16,036 bases of DNA from JAGVLN01 sp964515755. Its GTDB lineage: Bacteria; Pseudomonadota; Alphaproteobacteria; Rickettsiales; JABSSG01. The DNA lies in contig CAZEVK010000032.1 of NCBI GenBank assembly GCA_964515755.1, forward strand, positions 1 through 16,036, in the 5' to 3' direction. Shown in pieces: positions 1 through 7,616 of this stretch. The first letter of the stretch is position 1. Each line of letters opens with the position of its first letter. A program made the translations under genes and the position numbers. The notes below the pieces were generated by a model, which made no database searches, had not been told where the DNA came from, and saw nothing but the letters and a program-made list of their open reading frames with translations.

Positions 1-374
1 AATTCTTTTTCAGACTCATTTACAACTGTATGACAAATTTTCTGAAATTCATCACGACCTAGATTTGCCCCTCTAACTTTCATTACTTTTTCAACAAGCC
101 TTTCAGTAGGTAAGCCATTATCATCAAAACCCATTGGATAAAAAACGTTTTTACCCTTCATTCTTTGATATCTAGCTATAAAATCTGTTTGGGTGTAACT
201 AAATATATGGCCCATATGTAATGAACCAGAAACCGTAGGCGGTGGAGTGTCAATTATAAAAGAATCAGATTTAGCTATACTCTCATTCCATTTATATAAC
301 CCAAGCTGTTGCCAAAGACTCTGCCATTTTTGTTCAGTCTCTGCTGTATTATAATTATCAGGAAAATTACTCAT
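1..374 (-). CDS. valS: Valyl-tRNA synthetase, amino-terminal part (runs off the window), archaeal-type
   Basis: Charges tRNA-Val with valine in the cytoplasm. I translated the minus strand by hand from the ATG at 374-372; the frame is open for 124 codons to the window edge, so the carboxyl terminus lies outside. The class I nucleotide-binding signature is visible as PPPTVSGSLHMGH (HMGH at residues 53-56), followed by SYTQTDFIARYQRM and FDDNGLPTERLVEK. The form PPPTVSG...FDDNGLPTE is that of archaeal and eukaryote-like ValRS; the usual bacterial form is PPPNVTGSLHMGH...GTDHAG. Rickettsia is known for carrying this archaeal type, so it supports the taxonomic reading. An in-frame ATG two codons upstream (380-378) is a possible alternative start. 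I prefer 374 because MSNFPDNYN matches the start of the rickettsial proteins as I remember them. Divergent from ubiA. Confidence 0.93.
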   Translation of the reverse strand, partial: MSNFPDNYNTAETEQKWQSLWQQLGLYKWNESIAKSDSFIIDTPPPTVSGSLHMGHIFSYTQTDFIARYQRMKGKNVFYPMGFDDNGLPTERLVEKVMKVRGANLGRDEFQKICHTVVNESEKE

Positions 375-409
375 TATCATTTTTTAATTTAGTTAACCTT
401 ATGATAATA

Positions 410-437
410 TTGTTTTATTGGTTTATATCAATATAAT
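410..437 (+). promoter_or_regulatory. Probable promoter of ubiA
   Basis: TTGTTT at 410-415, a 16-base spacer, and a perfect TATAAT at 432-437. This predicts a start near 444 and a leader of about 28 bases before the ubiA ATG. A second TATAAT at 456-461 is too close to the start codon to serve a normal leader. Confidence 0.4.
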
Positions 438-471
438 CAAGTACTTAAACAACAATATAATGTAGAGATAT

Positions 472-1320
472 ATGCAACTAACCGAGTATTTGAAATTACT
501 TAGATTGCATCAACCCACAGGTATATTCTTGCTTCTTTGGCCTTGTTTGTGGGGTGTAGCCTTAGCAAATGACATCTCTAATATCAATCTCATTTTTTTA
601 ATGACAGTTGGTAGTATAACAATGCGCAGTGCCGGCTGTATAATTAATGATATAATAGATATTGAAATAGATAAGAAAGTTGAAAGAACTAAAAATAGAC
701 CCCTAGCTAAGGGCACAGTAACTATTAAGAAAGCAGCGCTTTTATTAGTACTTTTATTAAGTATAGCGCTGATCATTTTCACATATTTAAATATGTTAGC
801 TAAAATCATAGCATTAATATCGTTAATACTAGTTATTAGCTATCCATTTATGAAAAGAATCACCTACTGGCCACAATTATTTTTAGGATTTACTTTTAAT
901 ATTGGTGTCTTAATTGGATATGGTCAAGCTTCAGCTAATATTGATCTAGCTGCAATTTTATTATATATAGCAGGTGTTTTTTGGACATTAGGTTACGATA
1001 CAATTTACGGCTATCAGGATATCAAAGATGATTTAATAATTGGTGTTAAATCTTCAGCAATTGCTATGAGAAAGCATCCTAAATTTATTTTATCTCTTAT
1101 ATATGGACTTATGATGATTTGTATTTTAATAAGCTTGCATTTAAAAAACACCAGCAACTTAGCATATGTCTCATCAATATTCCCGGGTGTGATTCTACTT
1201 TGGCAAGCTTTAACTCTACAAATTAATAGTGTAAATAACTGCCTTGAAAGATTCAGATCCAATATATATGTTGGCTTCATGATCTTTGGAACAATATGTA
1301 TTTCTTCTGTATATGGTTAA
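472..1320 (+). CDS. ubiA: UbiA-family prenyltransferase (4-hydroxybenzoate polyprenyltransferase)
   Basis: Integral inner-membrane enzyme predicted to attach the polyprenyl chain to 4-hydroxybenzoate in ubiquinone synthesis. Length 282 aa is normal for the family. The first Asp-rich motif is NDIIDIEID (N59, D60, D63, D67), followed by the family-typical TKNRPLA. The second is around YDTIYGYQDIKDD (D176, D183, D187). These bind the Mg2+-diphosphate of the prenyl donor. Many hydrophobic stretches between and after the motifs fit about 8-9 membrane spans. The ATG at 472 has only a weak purine-rich upstream stretch. Its TAA (1318-1320) overlaps the stop of the convergent PagL-like gene. The substrate is inferred from the family; other UbiA relatives act on different aromatic acceptors, but the motif detail and length favour UbiA proper. 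Confidence 0.9.
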   Translation: MQLTEYLKLLRLHQPTGIFLLLWPCLWGVALANDISNINLIFLMTVGSITMRSAGCIINDIIDIEIDKKVERTKNRPLAKGTVTIKKAALLLVLLLSIALIIFTYLNMLAKIIALISLILVISYPFMKRITYWPQLFLGFTFNIGVLIGYGQASANIDLAAILLYIAGVFWTLGYDTIYGYQDIKDDLIIGVKSSAIAMRKHPKFILSLIYGLMMICILISLHLKNTSNLAYVSSIFPGVILLWQALTLQINSVNNCLERFRSNIYVGFMIFGTICISSVYG

Positions 1321-1784
1321 AAAGGAACGCTAAGTTGTAAACTAGCATTGTCAAGACCTGGATTTCTCTTATATATACCGGCATTAGACATATGCGAGAT
1401 AGCTGCACCTATTTTATATTCGTTTTTTAATAAATACCATAATTCAAACTGTGATTTAATTTCAAATGCTCCTCCCAAATCTTTACCACGACCCTTATGA
1501 TAAAATCCAGGAGCAACATTAACACTAGCAATAAATTTGTTAGTAATAGGAAAATCTATGTTTACACCTGCATACAAAAATGCGCCATTTTTAACATTGC
1601 CGATAACACCAACTAGAGGTTTTAATTTCCATAATTTTTCTAAACCACGATATTCTATTGTACCATACACGATAGCTGAACGCTGAATGTTAGATCCCCC
1701 AGCTCCAATAATCAATTCATTAGCAAAAGACAGATTAGTATAGAATACTGTTAGAAAAATAATTAGAAATTTTTTTAAGTTCAT
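1317..1784 (-). CDS. PagL-like lipid A 3-O-deacylase (acyloxyacyl hydrolase family)
   Basis: Predicted outer-membrane beta-barrel that removes an ester-linked acyl chain from lipid A. The family signature is clear: NVAPGFYHKGRGKDLGGAFE, then ISHMSNAGIYKRNPGLDNAS, ending in SVPF with an aromatic last residue as in many outer-membrane barrels. The catalytic His-x-Ser is HMS. The third catalytic residue, Glu in Pseudomonas PagL 12 residues after the Ser, is Asp here (NPGLD). An upstream GTG (1799) opens a frame five codons longer. I choose the ATG at 1784 because GGAG (1797-1794) lies 9 nt before it and the protein then begins with a standard signal peptide (MNLKKFLIIFLTVFY...SFA). That gives 155 aa. 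It lies about 65 nt downstream of the MsbA-like exporter on the same strand and may be cotranscribed. Whether it is active is unknown. Confidence 0.82.
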   Translation of the reverse strand: MNLKKFLIIFLTVFYTNLSFANELIIGAGGSNIQRSAIVYGTIEYRGLEKLWKLKPLVGVIGNVKNGAFLYAGVNIDFPITNKFIASVNVAPGFYHKGRGKDLGGAFEIKSQFELWYLLKNEYKIGAAISHMSNAGIYKRNPGLDNASLQLSVPF

Positions 1785-1849
1785 ATTTTCATACTCCACA
1801 TATATTTGTAATAACTGATAATATCTTAATTCGGTCTTGTCTAGTTAAA

Positions 1850-3646
1850 TTACTCTATAACCTCTTCAGACTCTTGGTTAGGTAATAAACCATTTGTTTG
1901 CATTTTCCACAACTTAGCATAATAACCGCCTTTCGAAAGTAACTCATCATGAGATCCATCCTCAATAATTTGACCTTTTTTAAACACTAAAATTCTATCC
2001 ATACTTGCCAATGTTGATAGTCTATGTGCTATAATTAAAGTGGTTTTGCCTTTCATTAATTTATCCAAAGCTTTTTGTATTTTCTTTTCGGTTATAGAAT
2101 CTAATGCACTCGTAGCTTCATCTAAAATAAGAATTTTGGCATTTTCCAGAAAAGCTCTAGCTATTGCTATGCGCTGCCTTTGTCCTCCAGAAAGCTTAGC
2201 ACCTCTATCGCCAACTTTACTCATATAACCGCTAGAAAGCTTTTTTATAAAATCATTACAATTTGCAAGGTCAGAAGCATTAATAATTTCTTCTTTTGTT
2301 GCATTCTCATTCCCGTAACGAATATTTTCATAGATATTACGATGAAATAAAGATGTGTCTTGAGGCACAACTGATATCTGTGAACGCAAAGAATCCTGAG
2401 TAACATCTGCAATATTTTGTCCATCTATAAGTATTGAACCTGAATTAATATCAAAATATCTTAGAATTAAATTTATAAAAGTAGTCTTCCCAGAACCAGA
2501 CATTCCGACCAAACCTATTCTATTTCCAGGATTAATAACTATTGAAGTATTATCAAAAACATTATCATTGCGGCGATATCTAAACGTAACATTTTTAAAT
2601 ACTATTTTACCTTTTTGTACTTTGAGAATTTTAGCTCCTTTCTTATCAACAACTTCATAAGACACGAACACAGATTCAATTGCTTGTTTGCACTTTCCTA
2701 CATCTTTAGTAATTGCTACAAATGACTGTAGTAAGTAAAACATATTTTCTATTATAGAAGCTGCCAGCATTAGTACTAAAGCAAAATCTCCATTTGTAAT
2801 TAGATTATTTTTTCTAGCATAAATTAGAGCGAAAATCATAGTTGCCAATAATATAATCCCAAGAAAACTTAAAATTGCTTTGATACGTAATAATTCCCAC
2901 TGCATTTTTCGATCCTGCTTCACAGTACTTTGCAAATACTTGCTTAAAATTTTTGCCTCATAATTATATCTAGCAAACAACCTGATGGAATTTATGTTAC
3001 TCAACATGTCAACCAAACAGCCCACTAAACGGCTTTTACTTTCAGAAAATTTCTTTGATTGCGTAACAGCATGAAATGATAGCTTATAATTAACTACAAA
3101 ATATATAATTACCCATACCAGCATAATGACAGCAAAGATAATATGTACAGAGAATAACATACCTAATGTAATCATCAGTAAGAATATATTTGGCAGACAC
3201 ATAAATAAGAAAAATTGTAAAATTGCATCTACACCTTGAGAAATATCACCAATTTTATTAGAAAGATTGCCTGCGAAATTCTCTTGGAAAAACTTTACAG
3301 AATGATATTGTATGTAATTAAAAACTTGATACCAAATGTTAGATAGTATAAGGGGCATAACTTTTAACAAGATATAATCATAAACTCTATTTAAAATAGA
3401 CTTCACAATTTCTAATGATATATACAGTGAAACTGGCAATAAAATTAAACCTGTAACGTCTGTAGAATTAGGATGATCACTAATTCGATCAATAATTATT
3501 TTTAGTATATAGGGCTGCATTGTAACCTCTACAGCCCAAAAAAGAGAAATAAAGCCTAGAAATGTAATTGACAGTCTATAGTTTTTTATAAAATGCCAAA
3601 TAAATCCAGGTAAATCCTGAGGAATTGAAGGAATTCTGCTTCTCAT
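1850..3646 (-). CDS. MsbA-like ABC exporter (fused membrane and ATPase domains)
   Basis: Homodimeric inner-membrane half-transporter of the MsbA/multidrug exporter type. The 598 aa hold an amino-terminal six-helix membrane domain (roughly residues 25-310) and a carboxyl-terminal ATPase domain (from about 346). Nucleotide-binding motifs are all intact: Walker A GMSGSGKT (381-388), Q-loop VVPQD, signature LSGGQRQR (from 485), Walker B LILDE (506-510) with D-loop SALDS, and the H-loop His in IIAHRLST (H541). By family it could flip lipid A, another lipid or export small molecules; the sequence does not decide. The PagL-like gene just downstream on the same strand makes a lipid or envelope role attractive (inference). 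Divergent from bamD, with a 171-base shared upstream region. Start ATG at 3646 has no clear Shine-Dalgarno. Confidence 0.9.
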   Translation of the reverse strand: MRSRIPSIPQDLPGFIWHFIKNYRLSITFLGFISLFWAVEVTMQPYILKIIIDRISDHPNSTDVTGLILLPVSLYISLEIVKSILNRVYDYILLKVMPLILSNIWYQVFNYIQYHSVKFFQENFAGNLSNKIGDISQGVDAILQFFLFMCLPNIFLLMITLGMLFSVHIIFAVIMLVWVIIYFVVNYKLSFHAVTQSKKFSESKSRLVGCLVDMLSNINSIRLFARYNYEAKILSKYLQSTVKQDRKMQWELLRIKAILSFLGIILLATMIFALIYARKNNLITNGDFALVLMLAASIIENMFYLLQSFVAITKDVGKCKQAIESVFVSYEVVDKKGAKILKVQKGKIVFKNVTFRYRRNDNVFDNTSIVINPGNRIGLVGMSGSGKTTFINLILRYFDINSGSILIDGQNIADVTQDSLRSQISVVPQDTSLFHRNIYENIRYGNENATKEEIINASDLANCNDFIKKLSSGYMSKVGDRGAKLSGGQRQRIAIARAFLENAKILILDEATSALDSITEKKIQKALDKLMKGKTTLIIAHRLSTLASMDRILVFKKGQIIEDGSHDELLSKGGYYAKLWKMQTNGLLPNQESEEVIE

Positions 3647-3710
3647 ATATTATTTGCCATATATTTAAATATAATTATGATATAAGATCACAAAAATTTT
3701 ATGTTGCTTA

Positions 3711-3738
3711 AGTTTAGATCAAATAACCATTTTATCAA
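3711..3738 (-). promoter_or_regulatory. Possible promoter of the ABC exporter
   Basis: On the minus strand, TTGATA (3738-3733; five of six consensus bases), a 16-base spacer and TAAACT (3716-3711; four of six). Predicts a leader of roughly 58 bases. The -10 box is mediocre. Confidence 0.3.
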
Positions 3739-3767
3739 AACTTTCACATAGAAATTTTACTAATTAC

Positions 3768-3776
3768 TGATATACT
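3768..3776 (+). promoter_or_regulatory. Possible extended -10 promoter of bamD
   Basis: TGATATACT: a TG one base before TATACT (3771-3776), the extended -10 form that tolerates a poor -35. No good -35 is seen at the right distance. Predicted start near 3783, about 35 bases before the bamD ATG. Confidence 0.35.
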
Positions 3777-3817
3777 TTGCACTAGAAATTTGTCTTTTAT
3801 ATATTTTTGTTAGGTTT

Positions 3818-4582
3818 ATGCTAGTTTCTAAAAGAATTTTTTTGTTAATTTTTAGTGCGTTATTGTTCTTAACCACATCATGTGCTCACAAGAAAAATAA
3901 TGAAGAGCCTTTAGATACTAGGAATGCAATACAGCTTTATGAAGACGGCTTAAAAGAAATTAAAGATAAACGCTATAAAGCTGCAACTGAAGCTTTCTCA
4001 AAAGTTGCATATGAGTTTCCTTATGATGATTTAGCTCCAAAAGCTCATATAATGGAAATTTATTCTTATTATCTAATGAGTGATTATGATAGCGTTATTC
4101 CTGCTATAGAAAATTATATTAAAATCTTTCCTGCTAGCCACGATATACCGTATGTATACTACTTAAAAGCCTTAGCTTATTACGAACAAATTGATGCTCC
4201 TGTGCGCGATCAAACCATGACTATAGACGCAAAAAATGCACTTGAAGAGTTGATTATTCGTTTTCCAAATACTTCTTATGCTAAAGATGCTAAAATAAAA
4301 ATTGATCTTGTTAATGATCATTTAGCAGGGCAAGAAATGATAATTGGTAGATATTATTTACATGCCGGTGATCTTATTTCAGCAATAAATCGTTTTAAAA
4401 CAGTTGTAGATCTTTATCCTACTACTACTCATATTCAAGAAGCTTTATATCGCCTGACCGAAGCTTATTTATTTTTAGGTGTGATTGATGAAGCTAAAAA
4501 AAATGCCTCTGTTCTAGGATATAATTATCCTAATAGCACCTGGTACAAAGATGCTTACAAATTGTTAAAAGCATATAAATAA
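3818..4582 (+). CDS. bamD: Outer-membrane assembly lipoprotein BamD
   Basis: Lipoprotein of the BAM complex, which folds beta-barrels into the outer membrane; anchored to the inner leaflet of the outer membrane. The 254 aa begin with a lipoprotein signal peptide and lipobox FLTTSC (C22; the -3 residue is Thr, slightly atypical). TPR-type helical pairs follow: YEDGLKEIKDKRYKAATEAF, then the BamD hallmark PYVYYLKALAYYEQI around residues 110-125, NALEELIIRFPNTSYAKDA, and GDLISAINRFKTVVDLYP near the end. Size and TPR layout fit BamD (older name ComL). The next gene, a glycosyltransferase, starts 18 nt after the stop on the same strand, so the two are probably one transcript. It is divergent from the ABC exporter. 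The identification is firm. Confidence 0.93.
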   Translation: MLVSKRIFLLIFSALLFLTTSCAHKKNNEEPLDTRNAIQLYEDGLKEIKDKRYKAATEAFSKVAYEFPYDDLAPKAHIMEIYSYYLMSDYDSVIPAIENYIKIFPASHDIPYVYYLKALAYYEQIDAPVRDQTMTIDAKNALEELIIRFPNTSYAKDAKIKIDLVNDHLAGQEMIIGRYYLHAGDLISAINRFKTVVDLYPTTTHIQEALYRLTEAYLFLGVIDEAKKNASVLGYNYPNSTWYKDAYKLLKAYK

Positions 4583-4600
4583 TCTTACTTCTTAGACTTT

Positions 4601-5626
4601 ATGATAAAAGTTCTAAATATCATGTTTGCCAAGGGTTTAGGAGGAGTAGAGCAAGTTTTCTTGGATTATGATCATGCTTTGAAAATTCATAATAAACAAT
4701 CTGTATCAATAATACACCCCGACTCTTCCGTAAAAAGCAAAATTTCTGGTAATTATTTTGAATTAAGAACTTTTTCTAGATTTGATTGGTTTACTGCAAT
4801 AAAACTCAAGAAATTCATAAAAGATAATAAAATAGACTTATTAATTACACATGGTAATAGAGCAGCTAACATTGCGCAAAAAGCCTGCCTTGGCAAAATT
4901 CCTATTATTTCGGTAGTACATAATTATAAATTTAAGCCTTTGCTAAAAAGCGATTATCTTATCTCCATAACTGATGATTTAAAAAGAAAACTAATTGAAG
5001 CTAAATTTCCTTCAAATAAAATATTTAAACTAAACAATCCAATAGTTCTTGAAGAAAAAACTAACGTTAAGTTTAAGAACCATTTTGGCTGCCCCACTAT
5101 TGGTTTTATGGGAAGGTTTGTTTATAAAAAAGGTATCCATGTTCTAATAGATGCAATTAAGAAACTGCAAGAAAAAAATATTAATATTAAAGTCTTATTA
5201 GCCGGCGATGGAGAAGAAAAAGATAAAATTATTCAGCAAATAAAGTCTCTTAAATTAGAAAAAGTAATAAAATTAATTGGTTGGGTAGAAGATAAAAAAG
5301 CTTTTCTTAAACACATAGACATATTAGTAATACCCTCTTTACACGAACCATTTGGTTTAATAGTTCTGGAAGGATTAGCTCATTTTAAACCTATAATTGC
5401 TACCAAATCAGAAGGACCAAGTGAAATTCTTCACAGCCATATTGATGGTATATTGGTAGAAATTAACTCAAGCAATGAAATTGCAGATGCAATTGAATAC
5501 CTAATAAACAATCCAGAAAAAGCTAAAAAAATTGCTATGAATGGCTATAAAGAAGTTAAAAAATACGACATAATCAAATTTGCAAAAAGCTTACAAAAGA
5601 TAGTAAAAAAAGTTGTTAATTTTTGA
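4601..5626 (+). CDS. GT4-type (GT-B fold) glycosyltransferase
   Basis: Predicted to transfer a sugar from a nucleotide-sugar donor, probably in LPS or another surface glycan. 341 aa. The amino-terminal half has the glycine-rich GLGGVEQ (12-18) typical of GT4 acceptor domains. The carboxyl-terminal donor domain shows IGFMGRFVYKKGIHVLIDAI, VLLAGDGEE, IKLIGWVEDK and the E-x7-E motif EPFGLIVLE (E249, E257), then GPSEIL and DGILVE. No signal peptide or membrane span is evident, so it is cytoplasmic or peripheral at the inner membrane. It starts 18 nt after bamD with no visible Shine-Dalgarno, suggesting translational dependence on bamD. The exact sugar and acceptor cannot be read from sequence. 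It ends only 9 nt from the tRNA-Thr CCA end, which lies on the opposite strand. Confidence 0.85.
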   Translation: MIKVLNIMFAKGLGGVEQVFLDYDHALKIHNKQSVSIIHPDSSVKSKISGNYFELRTFSRFDWFTAIKLKKFIKDNKIDLLITHGNRAANIAQKACLGKIPIISVVHNYKFKPLLKSDYLISITDDLKRKLIEAKFPSNKIFKLNNPIVLEEKTNVKFKNHFGCPTIGFMGRFVYKKGIHVLIDAIKKLQEKNINIKVLLAGDGEEKDKIIQQIKSLKLEKVIKLIGWVEDKKAFLKHIDILVIPSLHEPFGLIVLEGLAHFKPIIATKSEGPSEILHSHIDGILVEINSSNEIADAIEYLINNPEKAKKIAMNGYKEVKKYDIIKFAKSLQKIVKKVVNF

Positions 5627-5635
5627 AGTTTGAAG

Positions 5636-5710
5636 TGGTGCCGGATGTCGGATTCGAACTGACGACCTACCGCTTACAAGGCGGTTGCTCTACCACTGAG
5701 CTAATCCGGC
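5636..5710 (-). tRNA. trnT: tRNA-Thr (anticodon UGU), CCA encoded
   Basis: The minus strand folds as a full cloverleaf. The acceptor stem GCCGGAT/ATCCGGC is perfect (5710-5704 with 5646-5640). The D stem is GCTC/GAGC. The anticodon stem ACCGC/GCGGT holds loop CTTGTAA, giving anticodon TGT. The T loop is TTCGAAT, discriminator A (5639), and CCA is encoded at 5638-5636. The T stem GTCAG/CCGAC carries one A-C mismatch (position 52-62). The 5' end is 6 nt after the ndk stop codon, so it is most likely cut from the ndk transcript. Confidence 0.96.
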
Positions 5711-5716
5711 TCATTT

Positions 5717-6145
5717 TTATTTATTGGTTACTTCATCATAATTAAAAAAGAAACTTATTTCTCTTTTTGCAGATTCAGCGCTATCAGATCCATGAACGGA
5801 ATTTCTTTCAACAGATTCTGCAAATTTTTCTCTAATAGTTCCAGGAATAGCATTAGCCGGGTTTGTAGCTCCCATTATTTCTCTATTTTTAGCTATAGCA
5901 TCTTTACCTGACAATATTTGAACCACTACAGGTCCAGAAATCATGTATTCTACTAAATCATTGTAAAAAGGTCTAGCTTTATGCTCAGCATAAAATTCCT
6001 CCGCTTGAGCGCGAGTTAAAGTCGTTGCCTTTTGTTCTACAACTCTCAAACCGTTATTTATAAAATATTCATTTATTTCACTAGTCAAATTACGACTAGT
6101 AGCATCTGGTTTAATAATAGATAAAGTATATTCGTCACGATCCAT
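5717..6145 (-). CDS. ndk: Nucleoside diphosphate kinase
   Basis: Transfers the gamma phosphate from ATP to nucleoside diphosphates through a phospho-histidine; cytoplasmic oligomer. From the ATG at 6145 the protein has 142 aa, the normal family length. It begins MDRDEYTLSIIKPDA as expected, contains ARPFYNDLVEYM and MGATNPANAIPGTIR, and has the active-site His in NSVHGSDS. The frame continues upstream in frame to an ATG at 6220. That would add 25 mostly hydrophobic residues, unusual for this enzyme, yet a GAGG sits 4 nt before it. I choose 6145 because the family start aligns there and GGTGAG lies 7 nt upstream. The stop TAA (5719-5717) is 6 nt from tRNA-Thr. Confidence 0.92.
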   Translation of the reverse strand: MDRDEYTLSIIKPDATSRNLTSEINEYFINNGLRVVEQKATTLTRAQAEEFYAEHKARPFYNDLVEYMISGPVVVQILSGKDAIAKNREIMGATNPANAIPGTIREKFAESVERNSVHGSDSAESAKREISFFFNYDEVTNK

Positions 6146-6244
6146 GTATTTGCTCACCAAAAAAATAGTAATTATTAATATGCTTATTTTATATATTGTA
6201 TATTTCAAAGCACCTTTCATTTTACCTCATGTTACTAAGTCACG

Positions 6245-6272
6245 AGATTATTTGATATTTAAGTTTAGTCAA
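6245..6272 (-). promoter_or_regulatory. Possible promoter of ndk-tRNA-Thr
   Basis: Minus strand: TTGACT (6272-6267; five of six), a 16-base spacer, TAATCT (6250-6245; weak -10). The predicted transcript starts near 6238 and would include both candidate ndk starts (6220 and 6145). Confidence 0.3.
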
Positions 6273-6325
6273 GTTTTTTTTATAACTAATACAGAAACCT
6301 AGAATCAAGATTATAAAACTGCTTA

Positions 6326-7615
6326 ATGCTTGCAAGGAAAATTAGGCTAATATATAATTATAAAAAAGTAATTATGGTTAAGGTCATTTTCAAAAAATTA
6401 CTAACCTCATCAGTCATTGGCATTAATAGTGGCTTGAGTTATGCATTGCTCGTATCAACTTTTACAGCTTATTTAGCTGATAACAATATTAAACTAGCTA
6501 CGATTGGAATTTTATCACTCAGAACTATCCCTTATTCCTTTAAATATATATGGTCTCCTTTCGTTGATACCACACATATCAAAATTTTTCCAAGGAATTT
6601 TGGGCAAAGAAAAAGCTGGCTACTTGCAACCCAGGCCTGTCTTATTATCTCTATAATTGCTATGGGTCTAATTGATATTCAAAAGCATTTATATCTGGTT
6701 TGCTTCCTATCACTAATAACCGCATTTCTTGCTGCTACCTATGATATTGTGATGGAGGCATATAGAGTTGAAATATTAAAATTAAATAAATCTGCAGATA
6801 TCAATTCCTTTAATGTACTTGGTTTTAGAATAGGATTTTTAATATCAGGTGCATTTGGCTTATATTTATCGGCATTCGTAGAATGGAAGTGGGTATTTAT
6901 CACTATAGCATCATGTATGCTACCATGCATGCTAGTAGTTTTTTTTTCTGTAGATAATCTAAAGCACAAGCTATCTCATCATTCTAACCTAGAGCATTGG
7001 TTTAAAAAAAATGTTACTACTCCTTTTTTACTTTTATTTAGAATGCAAAATTTTTATTTAATTGTACTCGTAGTTAGTTTTTACAAACTAAGTGATGGCT
7101 ATGTTGATACTATGCTTATACCATTTTTGCTAGAAACAGGATTTTCAAAATTAGATATAGCAGGAATTTCAAAAACTATAGGTATGATTTCAACTATAAT
7201 CGGCACATTTGTCGGAGGATATTTAATTAGAAAAATTAGCTTGCTAAAAAATTTATTAATTGCTGAATTTTTAGCGGGAATAACAAATTTACTGTTTGTT
7301 TCTTTAGTAACCAAACATGGTAATAAAGAATTATTAACAGTAGTAATTTGTATAGAAAATTTCTGCGCTGGAATATGCAATATTGCTCTTATCAGCTATA
7401 TGAGTTCATTATGTATACATAGTAAATTTACTGCTACTCATTATGCAATCTTGATTTCAATTTCAGGACTGAGTAGGGCTGTTTTAGGATCGACCTCAGG
7501 AATAGTAGCAGCAGAAGCTGGCTGGATAAATTTCTTTATAATTTCTGCTTTCCTTTCTTTACCATCAATAATTTGCGTAATGTTATTAAAGAGCAAGCAC
7601 CAGTCATCTTTTTAA
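6326..7615 (+). CDS. ampG: AmpG-like major facilitator permease
   Basis: Twelve-span inner-membrane transporter of the AmpG family, which imports anhydro-muropeptides for cell-wall recycling. 429 aa, nearly all hydrophobic segments with short loops. The start of the transport domain, GINSGLSYALLVSTFTAYLA followed by ATIGILSLRTIPYSFKYIWSPFVD, matches the AmpG pattern of GFSSGLPL...W...ATIG...PY..KF.W.P..D. YDIVMEAYRVEIL is also typical of AmpG loops. An in-frame ATG at 6374 (MVKVIFKKLL, residue 17) is an equally plausible start and gives a more usual amino terminus; neither ATG has a clear Shine-Dalgarno. Rickettsiaceae often carry several AmpG-like paralogues, so the substrate may not be muropeptide. 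It converges on the MNT gene with a 1-nt gap between stops. Confidence 0.8.
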   Translation: MLARKIRLIYNYKKVIMVKVIFKKLLTSSVIGINSGLSYALLVSTFTAYLADNNIKLATIGILSLRTIPYSFKYIWSPFVDTTHIKIFPRNFGQRKSWLLATQACLIISIIAMGLIDIQKHLYLVCFLSLITAFLAATYDIVMEAYRVEILKLNKSADINSFNVLGFRIGFLISGAFGLYLSAFVEWKWVFITIASCMLPCMLVVFFSVDNLKHKLSHHSNLEHWFKKNVTTPFLLLFRMQNFYLIVLVVSFYKLSDGYVDTMLIPFLLETGFSKLDIAGISKTIGMISTIIGTFVGGYLIRKISLLKNLLIAEFLAGITNLLFVSLVTKHGNKELLTVVICIENFCAGICNIALISYMSSLCIHSKFTATHYAILISISGLSRAVLGSTSGIVAAEAGWINFFIISAFLSLPSIICVMLLKSKHQSSF

Positions 7616-7616
7616 T

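Noticed and set aside
456..461. TATAAT just before ubiA as its -10 box
   Set aside because: It would start the transcript about 4 nt before the ATG. TATAAT at 432-437 with TTGTTT upstream fits better.
1014..1280. Minus-strand frame inside ubiA as a gene
   Set aside because: Lies wholly within a well-supported ubiA; no family motif and no ribosome site. It is a shadow frame, as are the other frames opposite known genes (for example at 510-809, 7099-7380 and 15438-15776).
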